In this document: in pieces, positions 15,098-24,327 of the stretch
How positions within the stretch are numbered: position 1 is the first letter of the stretch
Layout of the letters: the number at the start of each line of letters is the position of its first letter
Origin: Bacteroidota bacterium
GTDB lineage: Bacteria > Bacteroidota > Bacteroidia > B-17B0 > Aurantibacillaceae
Assembly: GCA_021323535.1 (NCBI GenBank)
Contig: JAJONO010000002.1
Location: 1-64,000, forward strand
DNA length: 64,000 nt
Direction of reading: 5' to 3'
Position numbers and translations under genes: made by a program
Notes under the pieces: generated by a model
What the model saw: the letters and a program-made list of their open reading frames with translations, nothing else
What the model was told of the DNA's origin: nothing
Databases searched by the model: none

Positions 15098-17827
15098 ATG
15101 TCTAAAAAAATTTGCCTGATAGTTTTGATGCTGCTTTCTCTCGGAAGCTTCTCTCAAACTATGCGATTATCAGGCAACGTAAATGATACCGCTGCAAAAC
15201 AGGTTCTTCCCAACGCCCTTTTAATGGCAGTGAAATTCAAGGATAGTACACTCGTTGATTTTTCACGCACAGACAAAAACGGATTCTTTAAACCAATAAA
15301 AGTTCCGGTTGACACCTACATTGTTATTATTTCACACCCAAATTTCAGCGATAAAACTTACCTCCTTGTCCCTTCCAAAAAAGACACGGCTTTTGCATTT
15401 AAGAATATTGTATTGCCCGGAAAGTCGGTCCAGCTCAACGAAGTGGAAGTCATAGCCTACAAAGACAAAATGTATTACAAAGGCGACACCCTTCAATTCA
15501 CCGCTGATTCTTTTAAAGTAAAACAAAATGCCACGGTGGAGGATCTTCTCAAAAAACTCCCGGGAATGAAAGTAGACGTTAACGGAAAAATTACGGTTCA
15601 GGGAAAAACAGTGGACCAGGTGTTGGTGGACGGGGACGAATTCTTCGGAACAGACCCAACCATTGCCACAAAGAATTTAAATGCCAATACCGTTGAAACG
15701 GTACAGGTTTACGATAAGAAAAACGAAAACACCGAAGGCGGTGGCGATGAAACAGTAAAAGTGGTGAATCTTAAACTCAAAGAAGATTCCAAAAAAGGCT
15801 ACTTCGGAAAAATAACCGGCGCCAGTGACTTTCAGAAATTTTATGAGAATGACATACTTGTCAATAAATTTAAAAAGAACATGAAAGTGTCGGCCTTTGG
15901 ATTATTTGCGAATACACCAAAGCAGGCTTTTAGCTGGAGAGACGCTAACGATTATGGATTGAATAATGAATCTGGTGGAAATTACGATGCTGAAAGTAAT
16001 ACCTGGACAAGTAATGGCAACAATCCTTCCGGCGTACCGCAAACTTTAAAAACCGGCTTTTATTTCAACGACAAATTCGGAAAGAACACAAAAATAAATG
16101 CCGATTATACATTCAAACAAAACCGCCTTTTCGCAGGTTCGGAAACAAATACGCAGTTTTTTCTTCAGGATACAAGCTACAGCAACGCGCAGATAGTAAA
16201 AAACAATTCGCTTAACCAGGGGCACAACTTCAGTATGCGATTCACACAGAAGCTGGATTCGTTAACAGAACTTACTGTTCGTCCAAGAATAAATTACAAA
16301 AAATCAGAGTACAACAACTCACAGATCGACGATTTTATTTCACAAAGTGATGAACTCACAAGACAAACCAACATTGAAAACAAAGGTAACTCTGAGAGTA
16401 TAGATGCAAGTACGCAGATAAAAATTGAACAGAAATTCATGAAAAAGGACAGGGTGTTCAGTGTGAACTATACCCCCTCGTATTACAACTCAACTGCAGC
16501 TAACAACCTCGGGACGGACTTCAGATATTTTAAAGGACAACTCCCCGACTCTTCTCTTTTACAAAAAAGAAATTCGGAAAGTTACAGGCTCGAACAAAAT
16601 GCATCATTGAGTTACACCGAGCCCTGGAGCAAAAAATTTAAAACTGAAATAGGTTACGGACTTTCTCACAACCTCAATAATAGTTTCAGGAAAACACTTG
16701 ACTATAACGGACAAGCTTACGACATTATAAATCCTAACCAATCCAACGATTTCAGAAATAAACGAATTACGCACCGTGTTGGAGGAAAACTGATCTACGA
16801 TGTAAAGAAATACCGTATAAGCATTGGAACCAATTACAGGAACATTTACCAGGAGAACATTAATGTAACAAAAGAACAAAAGCTCAGCAATACATTTCAT
16901 AATGTGTTACCATTCGCTAATTTTAATTACAGGATCAATCAGGGATCCAACTTCACTATTAATTATAGTTCGAACAATCAGCAACCCGACCTCCAGCAAT
17001 TACAGCCCGTGGCCGACAATACCGACCCTAACAGGATATCAATTGGGAACCCGGCTCTCAAACCTCAATTCAGTAACAACATCAACACAAATTATTATTT
17101 CTACAAAGGCGTAAGCGACAGAAATTTTTACGCGGGTGGTAATTTCAATCACGTGATCAATGAAATAAATGAAAGAACCAGTTTCGATTCATTGGGACGT
17201 TCGGTAACCACACCGGTAAACATCAACGGTAACTATTTTATTGGTTGGTGGGCAGGTGGAGGTTTTCCCGTATTTAAAAGATGGATGAAGATCATGTATT
17301 CCTTCAATAGCGATTTTAATAACAATGTGGCCTACATAAACGATCAGCAAAACGTAACGCAGAATCTTTCTCTTAGTCCGGGTTTACAACTCGAAAAACA
17401 ATCCGATAAATTTGAGGCCGGTGTTTCGGGATATTATCATTACAACGTTCCAAAACAAACCATCAGTGTACAATCTAACCAGCCGTATTATTCATATGAT
17501 CTCAACGCCCATTTCAATATAAAACTACCTGCTAATTTCAGGATCATGGGCGAAGGAAATTATACTGATAATGGTAACCGTGCCAGTGGCTACAACATTA
17601 ACTACGTGATCGTAAACGCGGCCGTGAACAAGACGTTCTTTAAAGCTGAAAATTTAATTACATCCATAGAGGCTTTTGATATTTTTAACCAGAACATCAG
17701 CAACACCCGTTCGGTGGAATCTAATAAAATTGTGGACAGGAAAACACAGGTTATAAAACGTTACTTTTTGTTGAGGGCCATTTATAAATTCAATAGTAAA
17801 ACGCAGAAGAAGGAGGACAAAGAATGA
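15098..17827 (+). CDS. Outer-membrane beta-barrel protein, TonB-receptor-like
   Basis: A 909-residue outer-membrane protein. Signal peptide (MSKKICLIVLMLLSLGSFSQ), then a carboxypeptidase-regulatory-like beta-sandwich (about 22-110), a plug-like domain (about 115-230: NATVEDLLKKLPGMKVDVNG, VDGDEFFGTDP, NLNANTVETVQVYDKK) and a long barrel with many alternating aromatic strands up to the end. This order matches the Bacteroidota OMP_b-brl_3 proteins, which look like TonB-dependent receptors; no clear TonB box was seen. The substrate is unknown. The stop overlaps the start of the GLPGLI gene by 4 nt, a pairing that suggests the two proteins work together at the outer membrane. Confidence 0.9.
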   Translation: MSKKICLIVLMLLSLGSFSQTMRLSGNVNDTAAKQVLPNALLMAVKFKDSTLVDFSRTDKNGFFKPIKVPVDTYIVIISHPNFSDKTYLLVPSKKDTAFAFKNIVLPGKSVQLNEVEVIAYKDKMYYKGDTLQFTADSFKVKQNATVEDLLKKLPGMKVDVNGKITVQGKTVDQVLVDGDEFFGTDPTIATKNLNANTVETVQVYDKKNENTEGGGDETVKVVNLKLKEDSKKGYFGKITGASDFQKFYENDILVNKFKKNMKVSAFGLFANTPKQAFSWRDANDYGLNNESGGNYDAESNTWTSNGNNPSGVPQTLKTGFYFNDKFGKNTKINADYTFKQNRLFAGSETNTQFFLQDTSYSNAQIVKNNSLNQGHNFSMRFTQKLDSLTELTVRPRINYKKSEYNNSQIDDFISQSDELTRQTNIENKGNSESIDASTQIKIEQKFMKKDRVFSVNYTPSYYNSTAANNLGTDFRYFKGQLPDSSLLQKRNSESYRLEQNASLSYTEPWSKKFKTEIGYGLSHNLNNSFRKTLDYNGQAYDIINPNQSNDFRNKRITHRVGGKLIYDVKKYRISIGTNYRNIYQENINVTKEQKLSNTFHNVLPFANFNYRINQGSNFTINYSSNNQQPDLQQLQPVADNTDPNRISIGNPALKPQFSNNINTNYYFYKGVSDRNFYAGGNFNHVINEINERTSFDSLGRSVTTPVNINGNYFIGWWAGGGFPVFKRWMKIMYSFNSDFNNNVAYINDQQNVTQNLSLSPGLQLEKQSDKFEAGVSGYYHYNVPKQTISVQSNQPYYSYDLNAHFNIKLPANFRIMGEGNYTDNGNRASGYNINYVIVNAAVNKTFFKAENLITSIEAFDIFNQNISNTRSVESNKIVDRKTQVIKRYFLLRAIYKFNSKTQKKEDKE

Positions 17828-18537
17828 TAAAAAAAATGATCATATCACTCCTTTTGCTAACAGGCACAATGCTGCAGGCTCAGATTCATTCTGCCAAGAT
17901 AACTTACGAACGTAAAACCAATCTCTACAAAAAATTAAAAGGAAACGATGTGAAGCGTTGGTTAAAAGAAGAAGACAAGATCAAGATCGAATATTTTGAA
18001 TTGTATTTTAATGATACAACTTCGCTCTTCAAGCCGCAGGAAAGCGAATTACGTGAAACCATGGAATGGGCCACGTCAAAAAATACGGTATACCAGAATT
18101 TTAATAACGGAACCCGATACATGATTAAAACCATCTGGGGAGAAGAGCTGCATTTAACCGACAGTCTTTTTAAACGTACCTGGAAGATTACAGAGAGTAC
18201 AAGAAAAATAGCGGGATACAATTGCCGCAAAGCTTTATGGCAGCCTAACGACAGTACACGTATTTATGCCTGGTTCAGTTACGATCTTGTTCCTTCTACT
18301 GGCCCCGAAAGTTTTTATGGCTTACCCGGAACAATTTTAGGATTGGCGACAGAAGATGGCGGCGTTATTTATTTCGCTAAAAAAGTGGAAGTATTAAATC
18401 CTCCCGCGGCAACATTTATTCTTCCAAAAAAGAAAAAGAAATATACTGTCCCTGAACTAAAAGAAGAAATGACCAAACGCTACGGAAAAGAAAAATGGTT
18501 CAAGGGGATGTTGGAGAGTCAATTTGGGATCTGGTAA
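17824..18537 (+). CDS. GLPGLI-family exported protein
   Basis: A 237-residue protein with a signal peptide (MIKKMIISLLLLTGTMLQAQ) and the family-defining segment GPESFYGLPGTILGL near residue 160. The domain also shows the typical Y-x-C-x-K-A motif (AGYNCRKALW) and AWFSYDLVPSTGP. GLPGLI proteins are specific to Bacteroidota, are periplasmic or outer-membrane associated, and have no known enzymatic role; they are often coupled to an outer-membrane barrel gene, as here (4-nt overlap). Confidence 0.93.
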   Translation: MIKKMIISLLLLTGTMLQAQIHSAKITYERKTNLYKKLKGNDVKRWLKEEDKIKIEYFELYFNDTTSLFKPQESELRETMEWATSKNTVYQNFNNGTRYMIKTIWGEELHLTDSLFKRTWKITESTRKIAGYNCRKALWQPNDSTRIYAWFSYDLVPSTGPESFYGLPGTILGLATEDGGVIYFAKKVEVLNPPAATFILPKKKKKYTVPELKEEMTKRYGKEKWFKGMLESQFGIW

Positions 18538-18834
18538 GGTTCTCGCCGCAGAGCAATTATTACAAAAGTAACCCCTCTGTCTGTTTATCCGGTCTCTGTA
18601 AAAAACATGAAGAAAATTTCAAGCAGGAATACAGAGGCGCCACGGAGTTTCACTATTTATTTAGAAACACCACTGAGAAACAGAGGTCACAGAGTTTAAT
18701 CTTCATCAAAGGAAAATCCCTCTGTTTCTCAGGGTCTCTGTGGTAAAACTATGAAAAAAATTTCTCGCAAAGCTCCTAAGGTTTCGCAAAGAAGCGTAAA
18801 GCGATTAGGTTAATTCGGGAAATTAATGGCAACT
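18538..18834. repeat. 297-bp spacer of imperfect CTCTGT/CACAGAG words
   Basis: Many variants of one phrase occur in both orientations: CCCCTCTGTCTGTTTATCCG, GGTCTCTGTAAAAAACATGA, CCACTGAGAAACAGAGGTCA, TCCCTCTGTTTCTCAGGGTC, TCTCTGTGGTAAAACTATGA. It ends with 18763-18803 (TCTCGCAAAGCTCCTAAGG...), related to the inverted segment at 14321-14359. No gene is supported. Confidence 0.55.
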
Positions 18835-19488
18835 CTATCTCGTTAACCCGAATTTTTTCAGGAAGGTATGAATATCAATGTAAGAGTTTCCTTTTTTATC
18901 GTTTGCCTTTACGCCGCTTCCAAGTTTATACATAACACCGAGCGTGGCGCTGGCTTGTCCACTCCCTGCTTTAGAAGCCTTGTCATACCAGGTAACTGCG
19001 GTTTCCATATTCTGAGGCACGCCATTTCCGCTGGCGTAAAAAGCTCCCATGTTGTAACAGGCCCGGTGATGATTTAATTCAGCGGCCTTTTTGCACCATT
19101 CCATAGCTGTATCATTATTCTGATCAACACCAATTCCTTTTGCGTAGTAAACATGCAATTCGAACATGGCATCGGTGTTGCCCAATTCAGCAGCTTTATG
19201 ATGATAGGCGCTTGACTTACCGAAATCTTTCGGAAGCCACCATTCGCCATTGTAGTATAAAAGTCCAAGCTCATACAAAGAAGGAGAATGTCCTTTTTTT
19301 CCAAGAGTCTCGTATATCTTTAAATAAATACCAAGTGTTTCTTCGCCGAAAAAGGGTGCGGATTTAAGAGATTCATAAGAATATTTTGAATCGCTGAAAA
19401 TTTTATCATCGGAATGCGGAGAAAAATTTCCTTTTTCATAAAGAGATTTTAATTCTTCGGGGGAAAGTTTGTCGCTTGAAGCATTCAT
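18835..19488 (-). CDS. Sel1-repeat protein
   Basis: A 217-residue cytosolic-looking protein (no signal peptide). From about residue 60 it holds three to four Sel1-type TPR-like repeats of 36 residues with the usual spacing (LGLLYYNGEWWLPKDFGKSS, AMFELHVYYAKGIGVDQNND, ACYNMGAFYASGNGVPQNME, ASATLGVMYKLGSGVKANDK). The first 55 residues are charged and unassigned. Sel1 solenoids act as protein-protein scaffolds in signalling or envelope stress; the partner is unknown. It is convergent with the preceding GLPGLI gene and stands alone. Confidence 0.88.
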   Translation of the reverse strand: MNASSDKLSPEELKSLYEKGNFSPHSDDKIFSDSKYSYESLKSAPFFGEETLGIYLKIYETLGKKGHSPSLYELGLLYYNGEWWLPKDFGKSSAYHHKAAELGNTDAMFELHVYYAKGIGVDQNNDTAMEWCKKAAELNHHRACYNMGAFYASGNGVPQNMETAVTWYDKASKAGSGQASATLGVMYKLGSGVKANDKKGNSYIDIHTFLKKFGLTR

Positions 19489-19627
19489 AAAACTGGTTTA
19501 TAGGCATGCAATTTATAGGATTTGATTTTCTAAACAAAAGCTCTAGACAAACCCGCGTTACTTTTCTTCGAATTGAGGTTTATGAGCAATGAATTGCTAC
19601 AGGAATAAACATTCAGGGATAATTGTA

Positions 19628-19635
19628 TATCTTTA
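19628..19635 (+). promoter_or_regulatory. Putative -7 box before the TTG-started secreted protein
   Basis: TATCTTTA (one mismatch to TAnnTTTG) ends 6 nt before the TTG start at 19642. Confidence 0.3.
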
Positions 19636-19641
19636 TTAGGT

Positions 19642-20121
19642 TTGATAAAAACTACTTTCCTGATATTTTTTTTTATAACCTGTGTCGCAAATGCGCAGGA
19701 TGATTACTCCTACGATGAGAGTTTCAATTTCAGGAACTATGAGGGTGAGCCCCGTTTTAGCGAGGTAAAATATATGAGCCCTTATTACGGTAGATCATAT
19801 CTTCGTGACCCGCAAAAATTCTTTGATTCGCTTAACGTTATTTCATATTCAAAAGCAGTTAGTATTGCACGTAAGAAAAAACATGCGAAGGTAAGCACCA
19901 TACAACTAGTGTATTCAAATACGGATCATAAAAAGAGCTACTGGGAAGTAAAAATCGGAGGCAAATCCTGGGCGGCATGTGACGCGCCTCTTAAGTACCG
20001 TTTAACTGTACGCGGATGGGCAAACGGCATTGGTTATGATAAGATCGTAAGGATAGACGCAGTAACAGGTAAAGTCATAAAAACGTATAAAAGGGCCTAT
20101 AGATTTATCTGGCATTTTTAA
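19642..20121 (+). CDS. Small secreted protein, weakly PepSY-like
   Basis: A 159-residue protein with a signal peptide (MIKTTFLIFFFITCVANAQ) starting at TTG; no in-frame ATG gives a complete signal peptide. The mature part has a Tyr/Asp-rich start and then a region reminiscent of a PepSY fold: helix SYSKAVSIARKKKHA, strands IQLVYSNTD and YWEVKIGGKSW, and the end KIVRIDAVTGKVIKTYK, which is the usual last hairpin of PepSY domains. Function unknown. Confidence 0.65.
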   Translation: MIKTTFLIFFFITCVANAQDDYSYDESFNFRNYEGEPRFSEVKYMSPYYGRSYLRDPQKFFDSLNVISYSKAVSIARKKKHAKVSTIQLVYSNTDHKKSYWEVKIGGKSWAACDAPLKYRLTVRGWANGIGYDKIVRIDAVTGKVIKTYKRAYRFIWHF

Positions 20122-20235
20122 AAGTTCATCCTGCTTTGGATATTAAAAGGCTTTAGAGAGGTTTTGTGAGGCGCTATCCTGTTTTAAGAGAGGTATTGTA
20201 AGTAAAGGTTTTAACGCTTAGGAAGAAGGGCACTC

Positions 20236-20243
20236 TACCTTTG
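20236..20243 (+). promoter_or_regulatory. -7 box for the repeat-rich T9SS protein
   Basis: TACCTTTG, an exact TAnnTTTG, lies 13 nt before the ATG at 20257. A clear -33 TTTG is lacking. Confidence 0.45.
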
Positions 20244-20256
20244 CGAAAAAAACAAT

Positions 20257-23200
20257 ATGAGAAAATTACTACTACTTTTTTCGGCACTGTCTTTTATTTC
20301 AAATGTAAGGTCGCAGGCTCCGAATTTTAATTTTGCAAACGGGATTGGCGGTCCAAATGGCGAAGAATGCACCGAGATAGCTTATGATGCTTTTGGGAAC
20401 GTATACGCAACAGGAAACTTTAGTGGCATTGTGGATTTCGATCCATCAGCCGCAGTTGCCAATCTTAATTCGGGGTCGGGAACCGATATTTTTTTAGTAA
20501 AATATAACAGCAGCGGGCAATATCAATGGGCCATCAATATTGGTTCGGCCTCTAACTGTCAGGCTCACGCCATTGCCTGCGATGCTTCTTCGAACATTTA
20601 CCTCACGGGCTTTTATTCAGGAACCATCGATTTTGACCCTTCTGCTTCAACAAGTGCAGCAACTGCGGTTGGCGCATCTGATATGTTCGTGACAAAATAT
20701 AACAGCAATGGCCAGCTTGTTTTTGGTTTTGGAGTGGGTGGCACTGGTAACGATGTGGGAAGGGCAATTACTGTAAATAGCTCTGGAATATATGTTACCG
20801 GTGGTTTTACAGGCACAGCCGATTTTAATCCTTCTGCAGCCACAAACGCGTTCACTTCCACATCGGGCTCAATGGATATGTTTGTAGCAAAATACAGTGT
20901 TGCCGGAACTTATGTCTGGGCATTTCCAATTACCGGAACTGCTTCCGACTATTCTGAAAGTATTTGTCTGGACGCAAGCGGCAATGTTTTCGTTTCGGGT
21001 AATTTTAATTCTACCGGAGATTTTGATCCGGGTGCCGGAACAGCGAACCTTACTCCTACTGGTTCCAGCCAGGATTGTTTTCTTGCCAAATACTCTTCGG
21101 TAGGCGGTTATCTGTGGGCATTCAGATTTGGTGGGGCCAACAGTGATTTTGAATATGGATTATGCTCTGATGGATCAAATATCTTTATTTCAGGACTTTT
21201 TAATGGAACAGTAGATTTCGATCCTTCTGCCGCTACAGCTAATCTTATTCCAACAGGTTCTACAGATATTTATTTTGCAAAATATAATAATTCTGGTCAA
21301 TATCTATGGGCAAAAAATATTGGATCTGGTGGTTCTGAAAATGCTCATGCTATTACCTGCTTAGGAAACGATATTCTGCTTACCGGATATTTTTCAGGAA
21401 CAATTGATATGGATCCGGGACCCGGAACTTCTAATTTAAGTACGGCGGCTATGTCTGATGCATTTCTGGCCAGATACGATGCTAACGGTCAGCATTTGTG
21501 GTCATTCAACTGTCCCTCAAATATTGGTTCGGCCGGAGGAAATGATGTTGAAACTGATGGAAACGGGAATGTCTGGATTTGCGGGAATTACAACGGATCA
21601 GTTGATTTTGATCCTTCTGCATCAACAGCCATGTTAAACTCTGTTTCCGGAGGAACCGATGGTTTTGTTGCAAATTATTTTTCATGCATTCCTCCTGCGG
21701 CTCCTGTTGATGTTTCAAATTTAGCGGGAACATTTATCTGCGATGGCGATAAAGCCAGTCTCGATGTTACAGGTTCCGGGACAATTAACTGGTATGGTTC
21801 TTCAAGCGCTACCCTCTCTCTTGGAACAGGATTGAACTTTATGAGTCAGCCTTTAACAACGGGAACATATACTTTTTATGCCGAAGCAACCACCTGTGCA
21901 ACCAGTTCACTCACTCCAATTACAGTTACCGTAAATCCTCTTCCTGCCATTGTTGTTTCACCAACAAGCGCGGTGATTTGTTCGGGACAAAATGCAACGC
22001 TTACGGCAAGTGGCGGAGCGGCTTATATCTGGAACACCACAGCAACAACCGCGGTCGTTGTGGTGAATCCAGGTTCCAACACTTCTTATAACGTAGTGGG
22101 AATCGATAATAATGGGTGTATGAATAACGCATCTGTTTCAGTAACGGTTAATCCAATTCCAACAACTACCATGACAGGCAACTTTGTAATATGTAATGGC
22201 CAGACTGCAACCTTAACTGCTGGCGGCGCTTCAACATATACCTGGAACACGGGACCACAATCAACAGTGATCACCGTTACCCCTTCCATTAATACAACTT
22301 ACTTTGTAGTTGGCACATCTACCAACGGCTGTATTAACGCTGTAGTAAAAACAGTAACGGTTAACGCTTTGCCTACAGTGAACATCGTTAATACTTCAAC
22401 TGTTATCTGCGCAGGACAGAGTGCAACTTTAACAGCGAGTGGCGCTTCATCTTACAGCTGGAACACAGGCGCCACAACTGGAAATGTATCAGTAAGTCCA
22501 ACCGCTAATACTTCTTATACAGTTACAGGTACAAATGCTAATGGATGTTCAAACACTGCGGCTACTTCAATTAGTGTAAACGCGCTGCCAACAGTTGTAG
22601 TTTCATCAGGCAATACAACTATCTGTACAGGACAAACAACAACATTAACTGCGAGTGGAGCTTCAACGTATAGCTGGAACACAGGAGCCACAACAGCAAA
22701 TCTATCGGTAAATCCAACGGCGAATACTTCATATACAGTTACAGGAACGAATGGCACTGGTTGTGCAAATACAACAACAACTTCAATTTCGGTGAATGCT
22801 CTTCCAATAGTTTTAGTTTCAACAGGTAACCCTACTATCTGCACGGGACAAAGCGCCACTTTAACCGCGAATGGAGCAACAACATTCATCTGGAACACCG
22901 GCGCAGTAACCGCTGTAGTTGTCATTAATCCAACGGTTACAACTTCATATACAGTTTCGGGCACCGACGCTAATAACTGTACAAATACAGCAACAATTAC
23001 GCAAAACGTTTCCGCATGCACCGGATTAAATGAGGCCGATGGATCTTTTGTAAAACCATTAAGTGTTTATCCGAACCCTGGCAATGGTGAATTCTGGCTA
23101 AAAGCAGAAACAGAAGGATTAGTTTCGGTATATGATATTACAGGCAGACTGATTTCTGAATTACAAATCAATAAGGATAACCTAAACAAGGAACAACAGC

Positions 23201-23283
23201 TTGTATTGGCAGCAGGAGTTTATCATGTAGTATTAAGTACTGGCAAAAAGAATTACAGCATGAACCTGGTAAGCATTAAATAG
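20257..23283 (+). CDS. Large repeat-built T9SS type A surface protein
   Basis: A 1008-residue exported protein. After a signal peptide (MRKLLLLFSALSFISNVRSQ) come seven repeats of about 65 residues, each with a (V/I)DFDPSA-type motif and F-x-A/V-KY-x-x-x-G-x-Y-x-W; these look like SBBP-type blades and would form one seven-bladed propeller (about 20-480). Then an Ig-like module and five tandem 72-residue repeats with the core (I)CxGQxATLTAxGAxxYxWNT and a final TSYTVTGT (about 560-920). The end is a type A T9SS sorting domain (about 930-1008: PLSVYPNPGNGEFWL, VYDITGRLISEL, AGVYHVVL). Likely a surface adhesin or scaffold; no enzymatic domain was seen. Confidence 0.9.
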   Translation: MRKLLLLFSALSFISNVRSQAPNFNFANGIGGPNGEECTEIAYDAFGNVYATGNFSGIVDFDPSAAVANLNSGSGTDIFLVKYNSSGQYQWAINIGSASNCQAHAIACDASSNIYLTGFYSGTIDFDPSASTSAATAVGASDMFVTKYNSNGQLVFGFGVGGTGNDVGRAITVNSSGIYVTGGFTGTADFNPSAATNAFTSTSGSMDMFVAKYSVAGTYVWAFPITGTASDYSESICLDASGNVFVSGNFNSTGDFDPGAGTANLTPTGSSQDCFLAKYSSVGGYLWAFRFGGANSDFEYGLCSDGSNIFISGLFNGTVDFDPSAATANLIPTGSTDIYFAKYNNSGQYLWAKNIGSGGSENAHAITCLGNDILLTGYFSGTIDMDPGPGTSNLSTAAMSDAFLARYDANGQHLWSFNCPSNIGSAGGNDVETDGNGNVWICGNYNGSVDFDPSASTAMLNSVSGGTDGFVANYFSCIPPAAPVDVSNLAGTFICDGDKASLDVTGSGTINWYGSSSATLSLGTGLNFMSQPLTTGTYTFYAEATTCATSSLTPITVTVNPLPAIVVSPTSAVICSGQNATLTASGGAAYIWNTTATTAVVVVNPGSNTSYNVVGIDNNGCMNNASVSVTVNPIPTTTMTGNFVICNGQTATLTAGGASTYTWNTGPQSTVITVTPSINTTYFVVGTSTNGCINAVVKTVTVNALPTVNIVNTSTVICAGQSATLTASGASSYSWNTGATTGNVSVSPTANTSYTVTGTNANGCSNTAATSISVNALPTVVVSSGNTTICTGQTTTLTASGASTYSWNTGATTANLSVNPTANTSYTVTGTNGTGCANTTTTSISVNALPIVLVSTGNPTICTGQSATLTANGATTFIWNTGAVTAVVVINPTVTTSYTVSGTDANNCTNTATITQNVSACTGLNEADGSFVKPLSVYPNPGNGEFWLKAETEGLVSVYDITGRLISELQINKDNLNKEQQLVLAAGVYHVVLSTGKKNYSMNLVSIK
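21936..23010 (+). repeat. Five tandem ~216-bp coding repeats
   Basis: Units start near 21936, 22153, 22366, 22582 and 22798 (spacings 217, 213, 216, 216). The third, fourth and fifth units are the most alike at DNA level, so copy-number change by recombination is plausible. They encode the 72-residue Ig-like repeats of the surrounding gene. Confidence 0.75.
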
Positions 23284-23304
23284 CATTGGAAAGTAGATAT
23301 AAAA

Positions 23305-24327
23305 TCACATCTTTTTCAACACTTCTATGGTCCTCTCCAACATACTGTCAGTAAAATCCAAATGAGTAACCATCCGGATCGTCTGCTTTCCAAAAGCGGC
23401 GATCCTGATGTTATTCTCCGAAAGTTTTTTTTCGAATGTCTCGCCGGTATATTTTTCTTTTTTAATATTGAAAATAATAATGTTTGTATAAACAGGAAGA
23501 ACAGATTCTACATACGGACATTCTTTTAAGACAGCTTCGATTTTCTTCGCCTTCGTATGATCATCTTTAAGACGTTCTACATTATTCTTAAGTGCGTACA
23601 AACCAGCAGCAGCCAAAAATCCAGCCTGGCGCATTCCACCCCCAAATACTTTTCTGATCTTACGGGCCTTCTTAATAAATTCCTTCTCGCCCAGAAGCAA
23701 TGATCCTACCGGCGATCCCAAACCTTTGGATAAGCAAATAGAAATCGAATCAAAATATTTTCCTACTTCAGCGGGTGATTCTTTTGTTTCTGTTAAAGCA
23801 TTGAATACCCTTGCTCCATCGAGGTGAAGCGCCAGTTTTTTTGCTTTACATAATTCATGCACAGGTTTTATCTGCTGCAGGTTATAATAACTTCCCCCTG
23901 CCCTGTTCACCGTATTCTCCAATGAAACCAAAGATGTTCTTGTTAACCAATCGAATTCTCCATTAATGAGGGGCTCGATCATTTCAGCGCTTAAACGTCC
24001 TTCGTTTCCGGTAACCAATTTAGCCTGTACACCAGAGTTAAATGAAATTCCTCCACCCTCATAATTGTAAATATGCGAGTTAACATCGCAGATGAGTTCG
24101 TCACCCGGCTGGGTGTGTACCTTAATAGCAATCTGGTTGGTCATGGTGCCGCTCGGACAAAACAGCGCAGCTTCCTTGCCAAACATTTTCGCCGAATAGG
24201 CTTCCAACTCGTTGATGGTGGGATCTTCATTAAAAACATCATCGCCCACTTTTGTGTCCATCATAAACTGAAGCATGGCCGGTGTGGGGCGAGTAACAGT
24301 GTCACTTCTAAGATCAATTATTTCCAT
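23305..24327 (-). CDS. ltaE: Low-specificity L-threonine aldolase
   Basis: A 340-residue PLP enzyme of fold type I that splits L-threonine or L-allo-threonine into glycine and acetaldehyde. Motifs: DLRSDTVTRPTPAM at the N-terminus, CPSGTMTNQIAI (cofactor phosphate loop), HLDGARVFNA (Asp170 and Arg173 near the pyridine ring) and ICLSKGLGSPVGSLLLG with the Schiff-base lysine Lys201. Full length. It is the last gene of a minus-strand operon with the fused E1 dehydrogenase and a lipoprotein; its start overlaps the lipoprotein gene by 10 nt. Confidence 0.94.
   Translation of the reverse strand: MEIIDLRSDTVTRPTPAMLQFMMDTKVGDDVFNEDPTINELEAYSAKMFGKEAALFCPSGTMTNQIAIKVHTQPGDELICDVNSHIYNYEGGGISFNSGVQAKLVTGNEGRLSAEMIEPLINGEFDWLTRTSLVSLENTVNRAGGSYYNLQQIKPVHELCKAKKLALHLDGARVFNALTETKESPAEVGKYFDSISICLSKGLGSPVGSLLLGEKEFIKKARKIRKVFGGGMRQAGFLAAAGLYALKNNVERLKDDHTKAKKIEAVLKECPYVESVLPVYTNIIIFNIKKEKYTGETFEKKLSENNIRIAAFGKQTIRMVTHLDFTDSMLERTIEVLKKM

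Noticed and set aside
22515-23021. 168-residue minus-strand frame opposite the Ig-like repeats
   Set aside because: Antisense shadow produced by the repetitive Thr/Ser codons; similar long shadows lie opposite the type B adhesins.
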